Assembly: GCA_963513935.1 (NCBI GenBank)
Contig: OY740769.1
Span: forward strand, 109,099,762-109,163,761
Length of the DNA: 64,000 bases
Direction: 5' to 3'
Source: Aphrophora alni
Taxonomy: Eukaryota > Arthropoda > Insecta > Hemiptera > Aphrophoridae
Below are positions 22,986 to 34,170 of the stretch, one piece after another. A program made the position numbers and the translations under genes. Below the pieces are notes generated by a model, which searched no databases, had not been told where the DNA came from, and saw only the letters and a program-made list of their open reading frames with translations. Within the stretch, counting starts at the first letter, position 1. Every line of letters begins with the position of its first letter.

Positions 22986-23135
22986 CTTGGTTGGTCTAAT
23001 GATTAGCACTCTAGCTTCACGAGTGAGAGTTTCCAGGTTCATCCTCGTGTGAGCTCAAATTTGGGAAGGCTAGGATAACAGTGATGGGAATTTCAATGTG
23101 CTAACTACACATTACCCTACTAAAAAGCTGTTTAG
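22986..23135 (+). repeat. tRNA-derived SINE, copy 2
   Basis: The head reads TTGGTCTAATGATTAGCAC (A-box-like) and TTCCAGGTTCATCC (B-box-like) about 35 bases apart. The body ends with ATTTCAATGTGCTAAC followed by ACACATTACCCTACTAAAAA, nearly identical to the minus-strand copy at 47.2 kb (ATTTCAATGCGCTAACCACA, then TTATCCAACTAAAAAG). This pairing makes the family assignment firm. Confidence 0.75.
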
Positions 23136-23334
23136 AAGAATTAAGCTCTTCACACGTTGTTACGTCATGGAGTTTAGTTTTTAGTTTGAAATATTAAATG
23201 ATTTGCTAACTATATGGTGCATCTACAAACATGCATTATTAACTGAGGTAAATATTATTGATAAGTAATGAGGTAAATATAATTTTGAATCAAAATAAAA
23301 TAAAATATGTTCATTACAGAACTTTACATGTTAC

Positions 23335-24330
23335 ATTATTATTATTATTATTCTATTTTAGTCATCTTGACAAATAGTATTTGTATAAGACAAGTCAGTA
23401 ACAAGTATATATACACAAAATAACAAAATCAGTCATAAATACAAATTCAAAACAAGAACAAAAATATACAATAAATAAATGTATCATATAAATAATGCTA
23501 CAATAAGTTACAGATAGATGATTACAATACACACATAGCATTAAAAATTTCATTTCAAGTAGAAATAAAATACAGGAAATATATAACCATATACACAGGA
23601 AAACAAACACAAACAAATTCTAACTGAACAACAATAAATAATATCTAACAGATGCAACAGAAATGCACCAAGTAGGGTAGAGTCCCCACGATTAATTTCA
23701 GTCACCTGGTATAGTGAATGAAATACTGAGATAAAAGTTGTGACAACAAAAGTCATCTTAGGTTGTTTTTAAATTTTACCAAATCTATTTCCAGTCTTAG
23801 ATAATCCAGAAGTTTGTTAATAAATTTAATACCTATATGAGAAGGAAGTTGTTTATAACCTTTAGCCTATGAGACTGATGTATTACAAAGTTACAATTCC
23901 TTGTATTATAATCATGTAAAACCATGTTGCGTGCTGCTTGACATTTTGTCTGATTATAGGATTATACTCGTAGTCTATACTTGTTTATATGTGTAGATAA
24001 ATAGAAAAATAATGGATGAATAAGGATATTTTTTGTTTAATTTGGATACCAATTTCAAATCCTCTATTGTGTTCCTGGAATGGTTTCTAAAATCAGTAGC
24101 TTTTATGATCAAATTAGAAACAAAGAGAGTGCTGAGCTAGAAATAACAGAATGTGGTTACTAATATTTTGTATAGGGAACATTATAATGAATTATCCATA
24201 TTTTCAACCAAATTAGACAAATACATCTTTTAGTAAGAATTTTTACTGCTCCTATTTAATTTCAGCCTTCAAACATAGTTTCTTAGCTCCAAAAACTTTT
24301 ATTCTAATACCAAATGCAATCTAAACTACA
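23335..24330 (-). pseudogene. decayed CR1/Jockey-type LINE, C-terminus and 3' UTR
   Basis: Minus-strand element running from about 24,330 to a 3' tail of ATT/AAT units at 23,335-23,352. Translation across stops includes a basic R-Q-N-V-K-Q-H-A segment and LHDYNTRNCNFVIHQSHRLK near 23,890-23,930. The H-x-Y-N-T-R motif marks the C-terminus of CR1/Jockey-type ORF2. A later F-x-L-S-I-S-F-T segment sits where the final F-Y-S-x-x-E-F block usually is. Two hydrophobic minus-strand frames (23,395-23,756) are 3' UTR, not genes. The catalytic RT core is missing. Confidence 0.55.
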
Positions 24331-24599
24331 GGATAGCTCTTAGTGGGATGTGACACTATCTCAAACCATCAACTTAGTTGGGGCAGTTAGGTATAAATGC
24401 ACAAGTTAAAACTATCTCATGTTAATAATTTGACAATAATAATTGCTGATAGTAGAGTTTGTCAATCAACTTAAGAGTAAGGTCATTGATGTAACATTTT
24501 GTAGACAGAAAATGAATAATACAGCAAAACGATATTATCTTAGATGAACACTCTTTTCTAGATTATATGTACTGTACATTCAATATCAACTGATATTAC
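24331..24599. other. no gene recognised
   Basis: AT-rich, nothing seen. Confidence 0.3.
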
Positions 24600-25940
24600 T
24601 GGCAATAGCATACTATTTAAAAACCCAAGGATGGACAATTGGGCATCTTATTTAGTGGGTGTATGATAGCAAGGAGGAGGAAGATTGTTTGATGATATAG
24701 AACAGGTGGCTCATGTTTGGGAGAGCTATCATGCATTCTTATTATGAATACTGCCACTATTCGCTTCAAACAATTAGACAGAAGTATTGGTCTTAAGGAG
24801 GTGGGTAGACTGCAGCAAGTCAGGCTTCTAAACCAATAAACCCCGTCAAATCTTTCAAGTCAACACACTTATATAACGGAAGTATAACACTCTCAAACTT
24901 CTGCTTAAGATACACTTCTTTGATTTTAGTGTCAGTGATGATTCAAATAACATTCTGGTCATTAATGGAAAAGTTCTTGAGTAAGAGATAGTTAAACAAT
25001 CACATTATCTAAATTATGAAAGTAGCTGTAACTGAATAACAAATTTAGTCCATTTAAATCGTCTTGTGGAGGAGGGTGGGTAGTATCTTTCTTGATTTAC
25101 TGTAGAATGAATCAGATTGTATATTAAAATTATTTTGTTACCTCATCAGAGTTTTTGTAGATTATGGCAAGATTCTGGAGGCAAGGAGAGTCAACAGGGT
25201 AGTCTTTTTCACAAGTGTGACTACTCAGACTACTCTAACATTAAAGCATATTGCTCCATAAAACAGTCTCTCATAATTTTTTCTGAAAACTATAAAGTTA
25301 CGGGTTGGAAAGATGGGTTCTCTAGAATCCTATCCCACTGCTGTATTAACTTGTGGCCATAATTAAACACACTATGGAGAGAAAGAAATGACACTTTGCC
25401 CTCTCTGGACATAACGAGCCAAACGATAACACTTCTTATGATAGCACAGTGTGTAAAGCAAAGTAGTAAGGAGTTAGCTGCATCATTTACAGGTGGATAA
25501 ACTCTATGTTTCGTAGGTGATTCATTCAATCCACTACATGAGGCACTGGAGGCTAAAAATATGAGAGTACATTTTCGTGTCTCTCCTGTGGAGCCGGGTG
25601 GTGAATGATTTTCTATTGAGCTTCACTGAGATAGGCATACACATTCAAGACTGTTGATGATATCGTCCTTATGATAATTGATAAAGTGAAACAATATACC
25701 CTAGAAGAAGGAGACTCTTTGGAGCTCAATTGGGGATGAAGAAGCATCATAATTGGCAACAAAATCCTTTAACTTAGATAAGGTACAAAAATGGGTTAGA
25801 TAGACTAGGAAGATGGGAAAGCACAATCAATCTAAGATTGACAAGAGGCAAGTTACAAGAGGCTCCAGCCTCTAAAATCCCCAGTTTAGAACCTCTCCTA
25901 ACATAGGAATGAACAAAATTATAAGTTTGGAGAAATAAAT
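24600..25940 (+). other. GC-elevated segment, probable eroded mobile element
   Basis: About 1.3 kb with clearly higher GC than its flanks. Overlapping open frames lie at 25,117-25,362 (plus) and 25,290-25,529 (minus). A plus-strand segment near 24,950 (I-L-V-I-N-G-K-V-L-E) sits in the style of the LINE block before K-Y-L-G-V, but the following residues do not confirm it. I cannot name a domain. Composition and lack of a clean frame favour an old LINE or DNA-transposon body over a host gene. Confidence 0.3.
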
Positions 25941-26855
25941 GTTTCTCTGTGGTATGTTTGTCTAAATATATGAACCTTGTGATTATACATAGTTTACTTG
26001 TTTTATAACCTTATAATAAATATATATAGATGTGTTCAGCAAGTGTTTGATTAAATAACAAAATTCATAACTCATTCTAAAGTTTTTAGTTTTACAATAT
26101 AAATATACTCTACAAAGGAAAATAATCTATTAAAATATGTCGAAAATAAATAAATTGTGAACACAGAACAAAAAAAGAGTTGGCAACATTGGGGAGTAAC
26201 TTCTATGAACAAATCATGATACTACAAGATATTTTTTTTTGTTTTTTTAAACTGAAGAACTAAAAGATAGACAAACCATTCAGAAATCACTATTGTGTGT
26301 ATGAGGTATTTTTTTGGTACTTAAATATGGTTAGGTTTTAATTTCTGATTTGAAAAATTAAAATACTATATACATCTTTACTAGTAAAATCTTGCCAAAT
26401 ATTTTGTTTGTATATTATGACACATTAAATTCAAAATATAATTTTAAATAATAATTCATTATTATACATTAATTTAAAATCAATTCTAGATAACTTACCA
26501 GCTGCAGAAGTTATGAACCATTTTCATAGTAGAACATGAAACAAAGACAATTAAAAAAAATAATGTTAAAAAATTAAACAAAATAACAACCATTTAAGCA
26601 ATAAAGTATGTAGAGCATTTTTATTGTTTAACCATCATATTTTCATTTGACAAAATGTTTCCAATAGTTTACCTAAGCAATGATAAGAGAGAAATAGACC
26701 TGTGAGGGTTCCTATTTTGGCTTTAGAAGGTGATTAACTCAACTTTCAACTCTTGTTAGTATATGTCTCTACTCTAGATGTCATAAAAGAGGTTCATGAT
26801 TTTTCTAGAAGTTCTGTTGATACTAGGTTTAGATATTTTTTCAGATACAAATAGG
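25941..26855. other. AT-rich sequence
   Basis: Nothing recognised except a minus-strand site at 26,493-26,515 with acceptor and donor 3 bases apart (TTCTGCAG-CTG-GTAAGT). Confidence 0.35.
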
Positions 26856-27876
26856 TACGGTGTGATTCTTATATCCCTGGACTGTATTTCTTTTTAATGT
26901 TAGCTACAAAAATAATGAAGATGGCTGACTTTTGTTGGTTGTAATATGTTTGGATAATGAGTTTTTGCAATGATGTCATTACCTCCTCCCGTCGCCATGC
27001 TAGTCTGTTTGTTAGGTAGTTAGTTTGCCATGAGTCTCACGCAGAATCAGTGAGTCAAGTTCTTGGATATTTATTTTGGTGTAAAATCTTACAATCATTG
27101 GGTTGTATTGTTCATAGAAAAATTCCCTGATACTCCCATTACAGGGAAATCGACAGTATAAGGTCATGTGAAGTGTTTTCGTAATATAGGAAGAGTTACT
27201 TAAAGACATAGAAACAGACAGCTTTCAGTCAGTATATAGGAGTTTACAGAGCATCTTCAACAGACTCTTCTGCTTGCCTACTTTGAGGATTATCTCAACA
27301 GATGGAAATAACACAGTGCAACCTGTCAGACCTCTAATGAAACAACGATGATGCTTCATAAGTTCTTTGACCATGAATTAATCTTGAAAAATCTGTGGCC
27401 ACGATGGTTGCCGGATCTGTGTTCCCCCAGATTTTTTCAAAAGCCTATAACAGTAATAATCCTAGAAAGATGTAAGATTAATAAAACAACACAACCAATG
27501 CTGTAAAGGACATTCTACCCAATGTACTGAATTGTGTATCTGTAAACACGTGTCATCGAATAGATATGTGTCTGTTACAAAATATAGGATAATTCAAAAT
27601 ATTTTATAAAGGTTCTTAAAAACTGTAATTTCTAATGAATAAAATAAATATTGTTTTAAATAACATACATTTTACAATTTCTATACCAAGATTCATTTTT
27701 CATCTAGAGTCCTGAGATAAAAGAATCACCCTGTCCAAATAAATCTTTTATAAAGGATCTTAAAAACTCTAATTTCTAATGTAAATAAACATTGCATTAA
27801 ATAACATAAATTTTACAGTTTCTATATTGAGGTTCATTTTTCATGTAGAATCTGGAGATATAAGAATCACCCTGTA
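26856..27876 (+). mobile_element. Tc1/mariner-like element with decayed transposase
   Basis: The 5' end TACGGTGTGATTCTTATATC matches the reverse complement of the 3' end (TACAGGGTGATTCTTATATC). The ends start with TA, as expected for Tc1/mariner insertion at TA. Similarity continues inward for about 25 bp. The interior holds transposase remains in plus orientation (27,030 onward). The 3' 140 bp is tandemly duplicated (27,602-27,745 and 27,746-27,876), each copy ending in GAATCACCCTGT, so the true end could be either. Length, about 1.0 kb, is a little short of a full mariner, so an internal deletion is likely. Confidence 0.75.
27030..27600 (+). pseudogene. mariner-type transposase pseudogene
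   Basis: Starts at ATG 27,030 with M-S-L-T-x-N-Q and then V-K-F-L-D-I-Y-F-G-V-K-S-Y, followed by IEKFPDTPITGKSTV, the N-terminal helix-turn-helix block usual in insect mariner-type transposases. Further on, SATCQTSNET and LHKFFDHELILKNLWPRWLP, then D-L, match the block carrying a catalytic Asp and the W-P-P-R-S-P-D-L-x-P-x-D motif of the DDE/D enzyme, with several key residues changed. Stops and shifts break it and the middle is largely missing. It would have cut and pasted the surrounding element. Dead. Confidence 0.75.
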
Positions 27877-27883
27877 CAAATAA
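27602..27883 (+). repeat. two-copy tandem duplication, about 140 bp
   Basis: TTTTATAAAGG at 27,602 and again at 27,746 begins two diverged copies, each ending in AGAATCACCCTGT and CAAATAA. It lies at the 3' end of the mariner-like element. Confidence 0.8.
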
Positions 27884-28620
27884 TGAGTCTTTCTTTAAAT
27901 CCTGAAAACCTTCCTTTCATGTTCTTGAACTATAGGTACCCCCCCCCCCATATTTTCCATGTTCAAATATCTTTCTCTTAATATGTTTATTTTTATTTTC
28001 AATACCACCCTCTCCTATTTTGAATTAATAAATAACAATTTTAGAATTTTTTCTCTATATTCTCCAATATAGCCTATGTTATTTTTTACAAATCAATAAA
28101 TTTCCTTTCTCAAAAAAAATTGTCTTTAGGCAGAATTCGACAGTGATGGGACATGTTTAATTTGTTATTGTATAATTTCTTTTCTTAATATATTTATTTT
28201 AATTAGTTTAACTAAATGATACGAAAGTTTATAAGTTACTAATAAATTAATTCTAATTCTTTAGAGAAAGTTATCTTTTAGACGAATTAAATATGTTATT
28301 TACTTTAAAAATATTTATTGTATACTAATTTGGCTTACAGTAGTAGAAAAACTAACACAGCAATTAAATAAAATACGAAATATATATTTGTATAAATATT
28401 TTCTGTTAATGAATTGATTTTATTATATTTTTTTCAAAAAAATCGTTTGTCATTATTTCAATGTTGGAGGTTTTGTCCGTCTATGTAAAAATAATATAAA
28501 TTTAACAATGAGATAATTTATTTGAATGCTAAATTTTTAGAAGTGCTATAGTATCTGAATTGTGCAAATTTTAATCCGTACAATGACACTATTTATCATT
28601 TTAAACGAGAGGAGCTGTAT
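27884..28620. other. AT-rich upstream of tRNA, with C11 run
   Basis: A run of 11 C lies at 27,939-27,949. No gene otherwise. Confidence 0.4.
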
Positions 28621-28693
28621 GACCGTGTGGCCTAACGGATAAGGCGTCGGACTTCGGATCCGAAGATTGCAGGTTCGAATCCTGTCACGGTCG
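28621..28693 (+). tRNA. tRNA-Arg (anticodon TCG)
   Basis: A 73-base cloverleaf. The acceptor arm GACCGTG pairs with CACGGTC and leaves G73 as discriminator. The D arm includes TGGCCTAACGG (28,628-28,638), which is also the A box. The anticodon stem is TCGGA/TCCGA around the loop CTTCGGA, giving TCG, which reads CGA and, by wobble, CGG arginine codons. The T arm contains GGTTCGAATCC (28,672-28,682), the B box. There is no intron and CCA is not encoded, as expected for a eukaryotic nuclear gene. Every stem pairs, so it is probably functional. It is the only clearly intact host gene in the window. Confidence 0.97.
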
Positions 28694-28694
28694 A

Positions 28695-28703
28695 TTTTTT
28701 TTT
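28695..28703 (+). terminator. pol III terminator (T9)
   Basis: Nine T start two bases after the tRNA 3' end, the normal RNA polymerase III stop signal on the coding strand. Confidence 0.9.
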
Positions 28704-29121
28704 AATACAAATCAAACTTTTGTAAAATAGAACTAATAATATTAGGCCCTATATAAAATTCTATTATTACTATGAACCTTAATTCATTTACTTATATATT
28801 CTTTTTAATTTTAAAGTTATTCTATAACTGACGCAATTAAATCTTTAGAATGTGATTATTTAGTTATTTTCCATCTGTCACATACACTTGACAAGAAAGT
28901 ATAAAATGTTAAATTATTCATGAGACAATGAAAAATGTTTCTGCTTTCATAAATAAATTTAACAACTTGAAAATTCTATATAAATTGATAAATTTTCTAA
29001 CACGTTTTTGGTGAGTTACAAATTCTACGATAACTATTTGTTATCTTTGACTTACCGCCAGCAATACTTGATTGGTTCTTTTTTCAGTTTATATTGTCAT
29101 ATATCTCATTACATTACACGT
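28704..29121. other. AT-rich spacer
   Basis: Nothing recognised. Confidence 0.35.
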
Positions 29122-29147
29122 GTTTCGGACATTATCGTCCATCGTTG
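29122..29147 (-). other. hammerhead-like hairpin motif, copy 2
   Basis: Minus strand: CAACGAT, a perfect 4-bp stem GGAC-GATAAT-GTCC, then GAAAC. Same layout as the motifs at 11,198 and 61,367. The first block is degenerate (CAACGAT for CTGANGAT). It is followed by ACGTGTAATGTAATGAGATA, which resembles the downstream part of such retroelement-linked motifs. Confidence 0.5.
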
Positions 29148-29947
29148 GGTGATAATACTTAATTAAAACATTCAACACAAAATACAAGTATCCACGCACA
29201 AGAAACACGATATTTTATTTTACACTGATGTCACCGCGCCATTGGTAGTTTACTATGTAGGCCTATGATAGTATCCATAAAATATGAATTCTACGAATAT
29301 TGGATTTTTGTTTCCAAATTTAGGTTTCAATTTAATAAGAAATGGGTTTTGGAGGAAAAAATAATATAAGCTTAATATTTTAATTAAATGTGCTAAGTAA
29401 AGTAAAGAAATGCAAAGCTTAAATAGTAATTGTCAAAAAATACACCTAGACCATTGCCATTAAAAATTCGATTTTAATCAAATAGGAATTACACTTTGGA
29501 AGAATTTATGGCACAAGTGAAACAAGCTTAGGTTTATTTAAATTTTAAACTTTTTATTTATACATTTATTCAAAAAGTTGTTTTAAGGAGTTGTTGGATA
29601 AACTTCTCCAATTTATCACTATATACATGGGCAAAAAAATCTGTAATGATGAAAAATAAATTGAAGAATAGTTACATTTTTGGGGAGACAACGTGAAAAG
29701 TAAATGAGTTGTTTTTGCTTAATTTGTTTGCATACGACTCTCCAATCATTGGGCCTTTAGTTATTGCAACCGATAGTTTTGTTAGGGATATTTCAAAAAT
29801 TTATATTAAAGTAATTTGAAGACAAAAGAAAAACTAAGAATCTTATTTGCCGATTTATTTTTAACCATAAATTATTAAATGAAAATACAATTTTTATTAA
29901 ACTAATACTCAGACAAGTTTTTTTTGGTAAAATGTACAATTAATCGT
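29148..29947. other. AT-rich spacer
   Basis: Nothing recognised. Confidence 0.35.
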
Positions 29948-30843
29948 TATAATTAGACGCTATTGGTCCGATTTAATTTGTCATAATTAACGGTATTAGA
30001 CTGATTTCAATCGTCAATCTTGACACTATCGGTCCAAATCCAATCGTTACAATTGTCGCCATTGGTCCGTTTCCAAACGTAATAATTGATGCTATTGGTC
30101 CGTTTCCAAACGTCACAATTGACGCTATTGGTCCGATTCCAAACGTCACAATTGACGCTATTGGTCCGTTTCCAAACATCATAATTGACGCTATTGGTCC
30201 GTTTCCAAACATCATAATTGACGCTAGTGGTCCGTTTCCAAACATCATAGTTGACGCTATTGGTCCGTTTCCAAACGTCATAATTGACGCTATGGGTCCG
30301 TTTCCAAACATCATAATTGACGCTAGTGGTCCGTTTCCAAACGTCATAATTGACGCTATTGGTCCGTTTCCAAACATCATAATTGACGCTATGGGTCCGT
30401 TTCCAAACATCATAATTGACGCTAGTGGTCCGTTTCCAAACATCACAATTGACGCTATTGGTCCGTTTCCAAACATCATAATTGACGCTATTGGTCAGAT
30501 TCCAAATGTCATAATTGACGCTATTGGTCCGTTTCCAAACATCATAGTTGACGTTATTGGTCCGTTTCCAAACGTCATAATTGACGCTATTGGTCCGTTT
30601 CCAAACATCATAGTTGACGCTATTGGTCCGTTTCCAAACACCATAATTGACGCTATTGGTCCGTTTCCAAACGTCATAATTGACGCTATTGGTCTGATTC
30701 CAAATGTCACAATTGATGCTATTGGTCCGTTTCCAAACGTCATAATTGACGCTATTGGTCCGATTCCAAATCATAATTAACGATATTGCTCCGATTTCAA
30801 ACATCATAATTGACGCTTTTGGTCCGATTTCAATTGATTCCAA
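29948..30843. repeat. 33-bp minisatellite, about 27 units
   Basis: Consensus unit: ATTGACGCTATTGGTCCG followed by TTTCCAAACATCATA. Edge units are diverged and inner ones nearly identical, the usual profile of unequal exchange. As 33 is a multiple of 3, long frames stay open on both strands: minus FGNGPIASIM repeats (29,973-30,479), minus VWKRTNSVNYD repeats (30,007-30,849) and plus IGPFPNIIIDA repeats (30,292-30,780). Three frames at once argues against coding. Each unit holds ATTGG (a reverse CCAAT box) and TGACG; many have CGTCATAATTGACG, a dyad of CRE half-sites. Confidence 0.9.
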
Positions 30844-32094
30844 TATCAAGATATTTCACCATATTAATGTTCATCTGGAAAAATTAAATTAAGGGTTGGA
30901 ATTTTTGATAACTTTCTAGTTGATCCTTTTTTCTTATCGAGTAGTTTCATTTGAAAAATGTTTTATTATGTTGTTATATAATAATAATAATCCAATGTTA
31001 TCTAAATTATTGAGATAATAATTTCAGGGATTTTTTTTTATTGTATCGTGAGTTTTTGACACATTTTCATACATAGGCATATAAACTTATTTCGCTCTCC
31101 ATGCCTCCACCTTTAGGCATATCGTTTAACACAAAGGTTGTGGAAATCTATGCCTATTCTCTAGTTCTCCAGGTTTAAGAGAACTTGTGAAAAAATAAAT
31201 AAGTTGTGTTGTGTTTTAATGAATTTAAATATTTTATACCATATTTTCGGTCTTATTAATTAAATAAAATTCAATTTTACATATTCCCAGACTCCAGGAT
31301 TTTTTTGACATACTTGTATTATAATTTTTTAAAAAAGGGGAATAAATCTGATACAATACAGTGAATCTCAATACACATTTTCAAACTTATTCATAATTTT
31401 AAAAAATCCAGGAAAAAACTTTTATATGTCCTAAAATAAGAGGTAACGTATATCTTGGGATAAATTAATCATTTCTCCTGTTCCATTTCTGAAGAAGAAT
31501 TATTCTTTTTTCTTATTGTAGTATAATTTTATCTGGTGTAGAAGATTTGACCTAAATCTGTCAAACTGTTTTCGAGTTTTGCTGCTATATAAATTAATAA
31601 ATGCAGTATAAACGAACGCCATCTTTATAAGTATTGATGTTTTGGTTAACGTTGTTATAACTCATTAATCATTTCAAGGAGGATAATTAAAATTATGAAT
31701 AGGATACTATTCATAATATAAACAGTACATTGTGGTTGTACATGTGGATATTTTATTATGGTATAACTTCACAGTTCAATAAGATATTTAGCAAAACATA
31801 AATTTATGAAAATAGATTGCTATTTTGGGCATGACAGGGGATTTAGAAATAATCTGAGCGGCCAAGATGAAGTCCACGAACAAAGAGTATTAGAAATCCA
31901 ACAAGTGTTCTCTTATCATGATATTGCTTACCAAAGATAAGAAATCCTACTCTTATTTATAGTTATTTTAAATTGCAAAAGTTAAGCTGCTTTATCTAAA
32001 ACATTGGAACCTAAGTTACAATGTAGACTAATTAATATTTTATTATATTACAAGTAGTTAAAATAAACATATAACAGATGGTGTTAGTGTCCGC
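30844..32094. other. AT-rich spacer
   Basis: No gene or repeat recognised. Confidence 0.35.
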
Positions 32095-32640
32095 TTGGCT
32101 CTAACAGTCTGTTTCTGGCACTGTATTGAGGCTAGAAAAAAGTGTGTTGTAATAATCATGTTGTTATTGAGGAGCGGAACATGTAGTGAAGGATACACTC
32201 ACAAGATGTTCAACATTCATACCAGGCACAGATCCGGAGACCAAGGAATTAAAGTGCGGCAGTTCATTCAGAAATTTCTAATAACCGGTTCCTTGCGTGC
32301 CGCTATAAGATCTGGTACTGGTAGGTCATGAATGTTGACAGGAGAATGTTTGGGGTATATCAGATCGCATAGTCCAAAGTCTGCCAAAACCTATGAAGAA
32401 AATATCCCAACAGATTTCTGTTGCAAAGTTTCAATTCACGCCAGCTGTAATTGCGTAAATCTTTTAAAAGTTGTATGGTAAGTCCCAATGGAACTGTGGC
32501 AATACATACAAGAAAACTACGATTAGAAATTATCAAGATCGACTTTATCAGGATGACTATGATAATTTTGTAGATGCTTGCGTATATAGGATTCATTTCT
32601 AAAAAACTTTTGGCTTCCAAGATCTCCGGATCCTTCTACG
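32095..32640. pseudogene. possible eroded transposase fragment, strand unclear
   Basis: On the plus strand, VRQFIQKFLITGSLRAAIRS near 32,256-32,315 resembles the mariner-type block V-x-x-F-x-x-T-G-S-V with R-S-G-R following. On the minus strand, LLKDLRNYSWRELKLCNRNL, then L-H-R-F-W-Q-T-L-D-Y, resembles the transposase C-terminal block L-x-D-L-R-x-R-I with V-W-x-E-L-D-Y. Both cannot belong to one intact element in the same orientation, so either one is chance or the element is rearranged. GC is above background. Confidence 0.3.
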
Positions 32641-33863
32641 GTCGATTTTTTCTCTAAATCTCAATAAAAAATTCAAACAATAATTACACAATTGATGATT
32701 TAAAGATGGCTATGACAGAATAAATTCAGATGTACTGTGCTTTACTGAGCCGTCTTCAAGAACATAGCTCAGCGTTTAGAGAAATGTTTGGAAGTTAGCA
32801 GCAGGGAATGATCATAGTAAGCCATTTAAACTATTTTTGTATGTTTTCAGTACTGTAATCATCTGGTGCATAGACATTTTTTGATCGCCCATTATATTCA
32901 CCACGGAGGCTGTACTTTTAAATGTTTCTGCAGTCGTTAAAACACAGAATACAATAATATGAATTTTTAAATACTGTAACTCATAATTTTATTAGAAGCT
33001 TGGCAATTGATGGACCTTGCAGCTGTGGATTAATTGAACAGCGCAATACAGCATCCCTAGCGAATGTTGAAGCAGTATTTAAGTGGGAAAGACGAAATGT
33101 TACGTAATTTGTCGCAAATCGCTGTTTTGTCTGCTATTACTTTACGAGTATCAAATTTTCTTTGGAAATTAAATTAAGGTATTTTAATTTGTCGAAATGA
33201 CTTAACCTTTTAATATAGCTTGTTGGAGTTGGTGCTCTTATATTATGCAGAATTCAAATTAGTGAATTCAGTTTAGTGTGTTATGAATTGCACTAGTAAA
33301 AACATATGTATAATAAAAGTTTTAAGATAACCTTCATTGTCAGGTTTTTTTTATAACTTTTCTGAATTTCTTTAAGTTTCTATATGTGTACATGTGAGTG
33401 CTCAATATCAAAATATAAGTTTGTATCGTAATTTTAAAACGACGCCGACGGTAAACGAACAGCAAGACTGAAATCATTTTTCAAGATTCTTAACTGAAGA
33501 AACAAATTTGCTTAAATAACTGGCGCAAAATAAATTTAACGCGACAATGAGAAAAATAATGTTATATTCATATTTTTGAGTCCACCCTCTAAAGTATTTT
33601 TTATTTGAAAGTTTATATAGTTCAACATTTTGTTAAATGTTAGAAAGATAATATTTTTAAATATATTAAAAGAAGGTCTAAACTATTCGACTGTTTCTAT
33701 GTAGGCCAAAATCTAAATCGAGTTTTCAAGGTGCATTTTTTGTTTTACCAATCAATTTTGAACAGTATTATTGGCTGATGAAAACATTTTATATAAATTG
33801 AGATTTGCTAGACTGACTTTGGCAATTCTTCTTATTCAGATTGATCGAAATCGGTAGACCAGA
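32641..33863. other. no gene recognised
   Basis: AT-rich. TACGGTCGATTTTTT near 32,638 resembles the end of the tRNA-Arg gene but nothing upstream folds as a tRNA. Confidence 0.35.
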
Positions 33864-33883
33864 TTTTTTTTTTTTTTTTTTTT
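33864..33883. repeat. T20 homopolymer
   Basis: An uninterrupted run of 20 T. Could be the A-tail of a minus-strand retrocopy, but no body was recognised next to it. Confidence 0.9.
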
Positions 33884-34170
33884 GAATTTAGGTATTTTAT
33901 AATACATAGTTGATTTTCAAGTTTTTTACCTATAATTCCAAATCGACGTTTCTGATGTTTGGCTCCTTAGAAGCTACTTTTCAGAAAAAAAATTGATTAA
34001 CACTTTTAATTAATTTTAAGGAAATCGTAATTTTACGTTTTGGTCTCAAGACCCTTAAATTTTGCGTGTTCAGAAAATGAAAAGATCTTGAGATATAGCT
34101 AAAATAAGTCAACATATTATACTAAATTTAATATGTTTTAATTGGAAATTATATGAGTGTATATGAAAAT

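Noticed and set aside
23395..23756. Small hydrophobic membrane proteins on the minus strand
   Set aside because: They lie in the 3' UTR of a LINE relic; AT-rich sequence yields Phe/Ile/Tyr-rich frames.
27012..27209. Minus-strand 65-codon frame
   Set aside because: It lies antisense to a recognisable transposase N-terminus on the plus strand.
29973..30849. Long open frames on both strands in the 33-bp repeat
   Set aside because: They follow from a repeat period divisible by three; three different frames are open at once and none has a signal, a domain or non-repeat flanks.
32625..32655. Second tRNA-Arg tail (TACGGTCGATTTTTT)
   Set aside because: Only about 15 bases resemble the tRNA end and no cloverleaf can be drawn upstream.
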